Shown here in pieces: positions 59,548 to 64,000 of a stretch of DNA of 64,000 bases; the stretch's first letter is position 1; each line of letters opens with the position of its first letter. Both the position numbers and the translations under genes were made by a program. The stretch is from NCBI GenBank assembly GCA_023444445.1, contig JAEXMK010000150.1, positions 22,547-86,546 on the forward strand, written 5' to 3'. Source of the DNA: Pseudomonadota bacterium. GTDB taxonomy: Bacteria > Pseudomonadota > Alphaproteobacteria > Rhizobiales > Rhizobiaceae. Under the pieces are notes generated by a model. That model saw only the letters and a list, made by a program, of their open reading frames with translations. It was not told the DNA's origin and made no database searches.

Positions 59548-60640
59548 ATTCGGCGAGAACAGCGTCGCCCATTTCGGCGGTGCTGACCTGACGGGAACCA
59601 TCGGCCATGATGTCAGCCGTTCGGATGCCCTTGTCGAGCACATTTGCAATCGCCGTCTCCAGTCTGGTGGCTTCGTCTACCATGTTGAACGAGTAGCGAA
59701 GGCACATGGCGAAGGAGGCGATCATGGCGATCGGGTTGGCAATGCCGTTGCCGGCAATGTCAGGGGCCGAACCGTGGACCGGCTCATACATGGCCTTGCG
59801 CTTGCCGGTCTTCGCATCCGGCGCACCGAGCGAGGCGGACGGCAGCATGCCGAGCGAGCCCGTCAGCATGGCGGCAACGTCGGAGAGCATGTCGCCGAAG
59901 AGGTTGTCGGTGACGATCACGTCGAACTGCTTGGGTTTGCGGACCAGCTGCATGCCGCCGGCATCCGCCAGCATATGCTCCAGCTGCACGTCCCTAAACT
60001 TGGCCGCGTGGGTTTCGGTGACGACCTGGTTCCACAACACGCCCGATTTCATGACATTGCGCTTTTCCATCGAGCAGACGCGGTTATCGCGGGTGCGGGC
60101 GAGTTCGAAAGCGACGCTCGCGATGCGCTCGATCTCGAAAGTGTCGTAGATCTGCGTATCGATGCCCCGCTTCTGGCCGTTGCCCAGGTCGATGATCTGC
60201 TTCGGTTCGCCGAAATAAACGCCGCCCGTCAGCTCGCGAACGATGAGGATATCGAGGCCTTCAACCAGTTCCGGCTTCAGCGAAGAAGCGGCGGCGAGTG
60301 CTGGATAGCAGATGGCGGGGCGCAGGTTCGCGAAAAGTTCGAGATCCTTGCGCAGACGCAGCAGACCCGCTTCCGGGCGATGCTCGTAGGGCACGCCATC
60401 CCACTTCGGGCCGCCGACCGCGCCGAACAGGATTGCATCGGCGGCAAGCGCCTTTTCCATATCCGCGTCGGAAATCGCCACACCATGGGCGTCGTAAGCC
60501 GAACCGCCGACGAGGCCTTCCGAAACGGTGAAACCGGCATTGTGCGCGCTGTTCATATATTCGATCAGCTTGCGGACCTCAGCCATGGCTTCGGGGCCGA
60601 TACCGTCACCGGGCAGCAGGAAAAGCGAACGGACTGTCAT
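59528..60640 (-). CDS. leuB: 3-isopropylmalate dehydrogenase
   Basis: A 370-residue NAD-dependent decarboxylating dehydrogenase of leucine synthesis. [17 protein letters not shown] at the start, [10 protein letters not shown] near residue 190 with catalytic lysine or tyrosine neighbourhood, the metal motif [10 protein letters not shown] near residue 247 and [15 protein letters not shown] near residue 288 are clear. It is followed on the left by the 3' end of the peroxidase gene. leuD lies upstream on the same strand, separated by 221 bp that contain a hairpin, so the two may be separate units. Confidence 0.97.
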   Translation of the reverse strand: MTVRSLFLLPGDGIGPEAMAEVRKLIEYMNSAHNAGFTVSEGLVGGSAYDAHGVAISDADMEKALAADAILFGAVGGPKWDGVPYEHRPEAGLLRLRKDLELFANLRPAICYPALAAASSLKPELVEGLDILIVRELTGGVYFGEPKQIIDLGNGQKRGIDTQIYDTFEIERIASVAFELARTRDNRVCSMEKRNVMKSGVLWNQVVTETHAAKFRDVQLEHMLADAGGMQLVRKPKQFDVIVTDNLFGDMLSDVAAMLTGSLGMLPSASLGAPDAKTGKRKAMYEPVHGSAPDIAGNGIANPIAMIASFAMCLRYSFNMVDEATRLETAIANVLDKGIRTADIMADGSRQVSTAEMGDAVLAEFKALSA

Positions 60641-60802
60641 GGGAACCCTCCTTGGGCGTCGCGCCGGAAAACATCATGAAGGGTTTTCGATGGCGGCGAG
60701 CGCGGCGTCAAACTCGTTCCGTCCGATGCATGCCAAGTCGTATATCAGCTGGACGGGATCGAGCGCTTCTTATCTCCGCCTCAAGGGCTTTTCAAGCAAA
60801 GC

Positions 60803-60844
60803 AAAAGCCGATCCGGTACGGTTTGGTACGGGATCGGCTTTTTT
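60803..60844. terminator. Long hairpin between leuD and leuB
   Basis: AAAAGCCGATCCGGTAC (60803-60819) faces GTACGGGATCGGCTTTT (60826-60842), 17 bases per arm with one imperfect position, flanked by T or A runs. It would end the leuD transcript; the better T run is on the plus strand. Confidence 0.7.
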
Positions 60845-60861
60845 GAGGGGCGGAAATGTGG

Positions 60862-61467
60862 TCAGGCCCAAGGGCGGACAGAGGCGTTCGCTTTTTCAAA
60901 CGTGTCAATGGCACCAGCGTGTTCCAGTGTCAGGCCGATATCGTCGAGGCCGTTCAGCATGCAGTGGCGCTTGAACTCATCGATTTCGAAACTGATCGTG
61001 CCGCCATCGGGGCCGCTGATCTCCTGGCGCTCCAGATCGATGGAGAGAACCGCGTTCGAGCCGCGCGAGGCGTCGTCCAGCAGCTTTTCAAGGTTCTCCG
61101 GGCTGACGACAACGGGCAAGATGCCGTTCTTGAAACAGTTATTGTAGAAGATGTCAGCAAAGCTGGTGGAAATCACGCAGCGGATACCGAAATCGAGGAG
61201 CGCCCATGGCGCATGTTCGCGCGAGGAGCCGCAACCGAAATTGTCACCCGCGACAAGAATCTGGGCGTTCTGGTAGGCGGGCTTGTTCAGCACGAAATCG
61301 GGATTGGGCGAACCGTCGTCGAGATACCGGGACTCAGCGAAAAGACCCTTGCCAAGACCGGTGCGCTTGATGGTCTTCAGATAATCTTTCGGAATGATCA
61401 TATCGGTGTCGATATTGACGACCGGCATGGGCGCGGCGACGCCCGTCAGCTTGGTGAATTTTTCCAT
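60862..61467 (-). CDS. leuD: 3-isopropylmalate dehydratase small subunit
   Basis: A 201-residue small subunit of isopropylmalate isomerase, which needs LeuC for its iron-sulfur cluster. The start [22 protein letters not shown] (quoted as [16 protein letters not shown]), [19 protein letters not shown] near residue 75 and [17 protein letters not shown] are signatures. ATG 61465-61467 is chosen; a longer frame is open but not conserved. leuC is not in the window. Confidence 0.96.
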   Translation of the reverse strand: MEKFTKLTGVAAPMPVVNIDTDMIIPKDYLKTIKRTGLGKGLFAESRYLDDGSPNPDFVLNKPAYQNAQILVAGDNFGCGSSREHAPWALLDFGIRCVISTSFADIFYNNCFKNGILPVVVSPENLEKLLDDASRGSNAVLSIDLERQEISGPDGGTISFEIDEFKRHCMLNGLDDIGLTLEHAGAIDTFEKANASVRPWA

Positions 61468-61631
61468 CTGTCGCTTTCCGTGTTTCCCTTGAACAAATCC
61501 AGCACTGGTAAAAGCCTGCCGGATGTTCTCCACGGGGAAATACTGCAAAACTCGGCGCTTTAGAAGCGCAAACCCGCGTCCTTCGGTACGCCTCATGCGG
61601 CGTTATCATCTTCTGACGGGATTAAGCGATC

Positions 61632-61862
61632 TTAGAGATCGATAATCGTGCCCTTGCCGTCATTCCAGACGCGCATGTCGCGCTGGTTACGGGGCTTGAC
61701 CGGAATGGGGGCCGGCTTCAGACGCGCGGAAAGCAGGCGGGCAGCACTTAGAACCGCGAGCACGCCGATGAAAGCCACCGTAAGCGATGCGGTGAAAAGA
61801 GCGACGATCGCCAGAATTGCAATGCCAGATGCGGCGATGAAAAACGAACGTATGCCTTGCAT
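61632..61862 (-). CDS. Small two-helix membrane protein
   Basis: A 76-residue protein with two hydrophobic segments (about residues 4-22 and 26-43, IAASGIAILAIVALFT and LTVAFIGVLAVLSAARLL) and a basic, proline-rich C-terminus ending GTIIDL. I do not recognise a named family. AAAGG about nine bases before the ATG and the hydrophobic composition support a real gene over the longer frame on the opposite strand. Confidence 0.7.
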   Translation of the reverse strand: MQGIRSFFIAASGIAILAIVALFTASLTVAFIGVLAVLSAARLLSARLKPAPIPVKPRNQRDMRVWNDGKGTIIDL

Positions 61863-61999
61863 GATCCAAACCTTTCTATCCAGACGAATGTGGGCCTTCT
61901 TCTTCCGGCTTGCAAGAGGATTCAGTGGATTGTCGGCTTGCAGATGTCACAAAAGCTTGACACAAGTGCGGCATCGTCAATTTTTCCGAAAATATTTCC

Positions 62000-62884
62000 G
62001 TGAGACCACGTCGTTCCTTGCTGTCAGTTCCGGCCATCAATGTCCGGGCACTCGAAAAAATCCGGGAGCTCGACTGTGATGGTATCATCCTCGACCTGGA
62101 GGATTCGGTCGCACCCGATATGAAGGGCAAAGCGCGGGAAAATCTTGAAAAGCTGTTTTCAGGTCCGGTTTTCGACGGGCGGGAAATGGTTATCCGCATC
62201 AACCCGCTGTCGACGCCGGATGGAAAGGCGGATCTGCGGCTTGCGCTTTCCTGCCGCCCAGACGCAGTTTTATTGCCGAAGGTGGAACAGCCTTCCGATA
62301 TTCATGAGGTGGCCGATCTTCTCGCCGAGGCGGATGCGCCCGAACATCTGAAAATCTGGGCGATGATCGAAACCCCGCTTGGTGTCCTGAACGCCGCCTC
62401 GATTGCCGACGCAGCCCATACGCCGAATGCCCGGCTTGCTGCTTTCGTCATCGGACTCAACGATCTGCGTAAGGAAACGCATGTCCCGCGCCTTCCCGGC
62501 CGCACCTATCTCGTGCCGTGGATGATGCAGGTGGTTCTTGCCGCACGGGCCTACCGACTCGATGTCATCGACAGCGTCTCGAATGATTTTCGCGATATCG
62601 AGGCTTTCGAAGCTGAATGTGAACAGGGCCGCGCCATGGGCTTCGATGGCAAGATGCTGATCCATCCTGCCCAGATCGAAGCAGCCAACGGGCACTTCGG
62701 CCCGGATGAGGCGGCGGTTGCGGAAGCGCGTCAGATTATTGCCGCTTTCGCAAAACCAGAATCTGTGGAATTGAACGTCATCAACATGAATGGTCGCATG
62801 ATTGAACGGCTGCATGTGGGGCAGGCTGAAAGGCTGGTCGCCATGGCCGACATCATTGCACAAAGAAAGGCAAAAACGACGTGA
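62000..62884 (+). CDS. HpcH/HpaI (CitE-like) CoA-ester lyase
   Basis: A 294-residue TIM-barrel lyase of the CitE/Mcl family. RRSLLSVPAINVRALEKI at the start, IILDLEDSVAPDMKGKARE near residue 29 with the acidic ligands, and AMIETPLGVLNAASIADA near residue 117 are typical. Such enzymes split malyl-, citramalyl- or citryl-CoA; which one is not predictable. The start is GTG 62000; no earlier in-frame ATG is available after the stop upstream. TTGACA at 61957-61962 could be a -35 element but the -10 is not clear. Confidence 0.85.
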   Translation: MRPRRSLLSVPAINVRALEKIRELDCDGIILDLEDSVAPDMKGKARENLEKLFSGPVFDGREMVIRINPLSTPDGKADLRLALSCRPDAVLLPKVEQPSDIHEVADLLAEADAPEHLKIWAMIETPLGVLNAASIADAAHTPNARLAAFVIGLNDLRKETHVPRLPGRTYLVPWMMQVVLAARAYRLDVIDSVSNDFRDIEAFEAECEQGRAMGFDGKMLIHPAQIEAANGHFGPDEAAVAEARQIIAAFAKPESVELNVINMNGRMIERLHVGQAERLVAMADIIAQRKAKTT

Positions 62885-63087
62885 AGGTCTATCGTTTCAT
62901 AACCGGTCCCGACGATGCGAAATTCTGTCACCGGGTCACCGAAGCGCTGAACAAGGGATGGGAACTTGCGGGTTCACCCAGCTATGCCTTCAACGCCGCA
63001 AGCGGCGTCATGCATTGCGGCCAGGCAGTGACCAAGGTGGTCGAAGGCAAGGAATATCACCCGGATATGAAGCTCGGCGAGCAATAA
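62881..63087 (+). CDS. DUF1737 small protein
   Basis: A 68-residue protein. MKVYRFITGPDDAKFCHRV at the start, LNKGWELAGSPSYAFN and MHCGQAVTKV follow the DUF1737 pattern. Function unknown. The start is GTG, overlapping the stop of the lyase gene by 4 bp, so the two are coupled. Confidence 0.8.
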   Translation: MKVYRFITGPDDAKFCHRVTEALNKGWELAGSPSYAFNAASGVMHCGQAVTKVVEGKEYHPDMKLGEQ

Positions 63088-63105
63088 GACGCAGCGCTGG
63101 CGGGG

Positions 63106-63546
63106 CTATCGCTCCGCCGCGGCCTCGTCGGCGCTTTCTTCGATCCGCTCCATGTCGTCATCCGACAGGCCGAAATGGTGGCCGATTTCGTGAATGAGGA
63201 CGTGGGTGATGATGTCGCCAAGCGTTTCCTCGTTCTCGGCCCAATAATCGAGAATGGGGCGGCGATAGAGCGTGATGCGGTTCACCATCTCGCCCGTTTC
63301 CATGGTGAAACGCTCGGAAATGCCGCGACCCTCGAATAGCCCGAGAAGATCGAAGGGCGTTTCGAGTGCCATGTCCTCAAATACATCGTCAGTCGGAAAA
63401 TCCGCGATCTCGATGATGAGGTCCTTCGTTAAGGCGCGGAATTCTTCTGGCAGGTGGCCATATGCCTCGATCGCAAGCGACTCAAAGGCGGAAATCGTCG
63501 GCGCGTGGCGGTCCCGCCAATCGTCGGTCTGGTCTATGCGGGCCAT
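63106..63546 (-). CDS. Zincin-like metallopeptidase (DUF1025 family)
   Basis: A 146-residue protein with the motif HEIGHHFGLSDDDME; HEIGH is at residues 119-123 and the G-L-S-D-D extension is typical of this predicted zinc peptidase family. The N-terminal half is helical and acidic (AFESLAIEAYGHLPEEFRAL). No substrate is known. ATG 63544-63546 is preceded by AAGGAG; an upstream in-frame ATG is not needed. It is divergent from rplU. Confidence 0.85.
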   Translation of the reverse strand: MARIDQTDDWRDRHAPTISAFESLAIEAYGHLPEEFRALTKDLIIEIADFPTDDVFEDMALETPFDLLGLFEGRGISERFTMETGEMVNRITLYRRPILDYWAENEETLGDIITHVLIHEIGHHFGLSDDDMERIEESADEAAAER

Positions 63547-63875
63547 TTCTGCTCCTTGTTGGTAGGCCCATATAAACACTTGCTGCGCAAATTTCGAGAC
63601 CTGACTGCTTGACCCGCCGAAAAAGCATGAAATTCTTGGCGTTACAGTTACTTTTCAAGCCGTCGTCATCTTGACATAAACCGGCGTCTCGCGTAATCGG
63701 CACCCAAATTGATGGCGTAGTGCGCCTTCTGTTTATGCCGTCTTTCAAATGGCGGTTTCACCGGCAGACATTCAAAGGGCATTCGGCCCTGACGGATTTC
63801 CGCTACTCCGACTGATAAAAAGACGGCCAGCTTGCTTTGGCGAGCAGAGCCGGAACGAACATGAAAGGACAAAAA
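63547..63875. promoter_or_regulatory. Intergenic region before rplU
   Basis: About 330 bp without a credible gene. CTTGACA at 63670-63676 followed after 17 bp by TAATCG is a possible sigma-70-type promoter for rplU. Two antisense open frames here have no recognisable product. AAAGGAC at 63864-63870 is the rplU ribosome binding site. I see no hairpin clear enough to call a ribosomal-protein leader. Confidence 0.4.
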
Positions 63876-64000
63876 ATGTTCGCAGTCATCAAGACCGGCG
63901 GTAAGCAGTACCGCGTAGCAGCCGACGCCGTGCTGACCATCGAAAAGCTGGAAGCAGAGGCAGGCGCAACTGTAGAATTCACCGAAGTTCTCGTTGTTGG
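63876..64000 (+). CDS. rplU: Ribosomal protein L21 (partial, N-terminal)
   Basis: The first 41 residues, [19 protein letters not shown] then ...[10 protein letters not shown], are the typical L21 N-terminus. The gene continues beyond the window. AAAGGAC is five bases before the ATG. rpmA would be expected next. Confidence 0.95.
   Translation, partial: MFAVIKTGGKQYRVAADAVLTIEKLEAEAGATVEFTEVLVV

Noticed and set aside
63482..63872. Two small minus-strand frames before rplU
   Set aside because: They overlap the 5' end of the metallopeptidase gene or the rplU promoter region and show no family features or ribosome binding site.

Overview
The window looks like the replication-origin region of the main circular chromosome of a Rhizobiales alphaproteobacterium, most probably Agrobacterium or a close Rhizobiaceae relative. 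The evidence is gene content and order: ppsR-maf-aroE-coaE-dnaQ diverging from hemE-hemJ-rho-mnmE-mnmG-rsmG-parA-parB, a Tim44-like gene, a Pseudomonas-denitrificans-type aerobic cob cluster, moderately high GC coding sequence, and no rRNA, tRNA, insertion sequence, prophage or CRISPR that I could see. This assignment is inference from gene families and order, not from a database search.

Layout. (1) 1-3500: a partial FAH-family hydrolase gene, a nitroreductase and gyrB. (2) 3657-6392: a leftward operon of four genes whose ends overlap (Tim44-like, MltA, Smr, XRE regulator). (3) 6533-7655: fxsA and secB. (4) 7755-11360: a leftward cluster dnaQ, coaE, aroE, maf, ppsR. (5) 11361-11768: a gene-free stretch with DnaA-box-like sequences and an AT-rich run, the probable oriC; genes point away from it on both sides. 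(6) 11769-20515: hemE, hemJ, rho, mnmE, mnmG, rsmG, parA, parB. Five parS-like 16-mers (one perfect) lie between 1027 and 26884, two of them inside the first codons of aroE and rsmG. (7) 20577-26815: a small SdhE-family-like/DUF1674 protein, htpX, rsmB, a heparinase II/III-like gene and purH.

(8) 26901-38762 is a sugar-catabolic locus: a GntR/FadR regulator and a UxaA-type dehydratase face away from a long rightward operon with a ribose-type ABC transporter (ATPase, permease, binding protein), an aldo/keto reductase, a lactonase-like amidohydrolase, a zinc alcohol dehydrogenase that closely resembles L-galactonate 5-dehydrogenase, a UxaB-like oxidoreductase, a mutarotase and an L-fuconate-dehydratase-like enolase. 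Read together, the genes suggest one entry route (import, mutarotation, oxidation, lactone opening) that splits into an L-fucose branch and an L-galactose branch. I regard this as the most interesting system in the window.

(9) 38744-58078 is a nearly complete cobalamin cluster: cobC, cobD, cobQ, cobO, a cobalamin riboswitch, then DUF1636-cobW-cobN-cobGHIJ, cobK, cobL-cobE-cobM, cbiD, cobA, cobB. CobF is not seen; CbiD takes its expected place. Two divergent gene pairs here share a single CATG for both start codons. (10) 58300-64000: a di-haem cytochrome c peroxidase, leuB, leuD, a small membrane protein, a HpcH/CitE-type lyase, a DUF1737 protein, a zincin-like metallopeptidase and the start of rplU.
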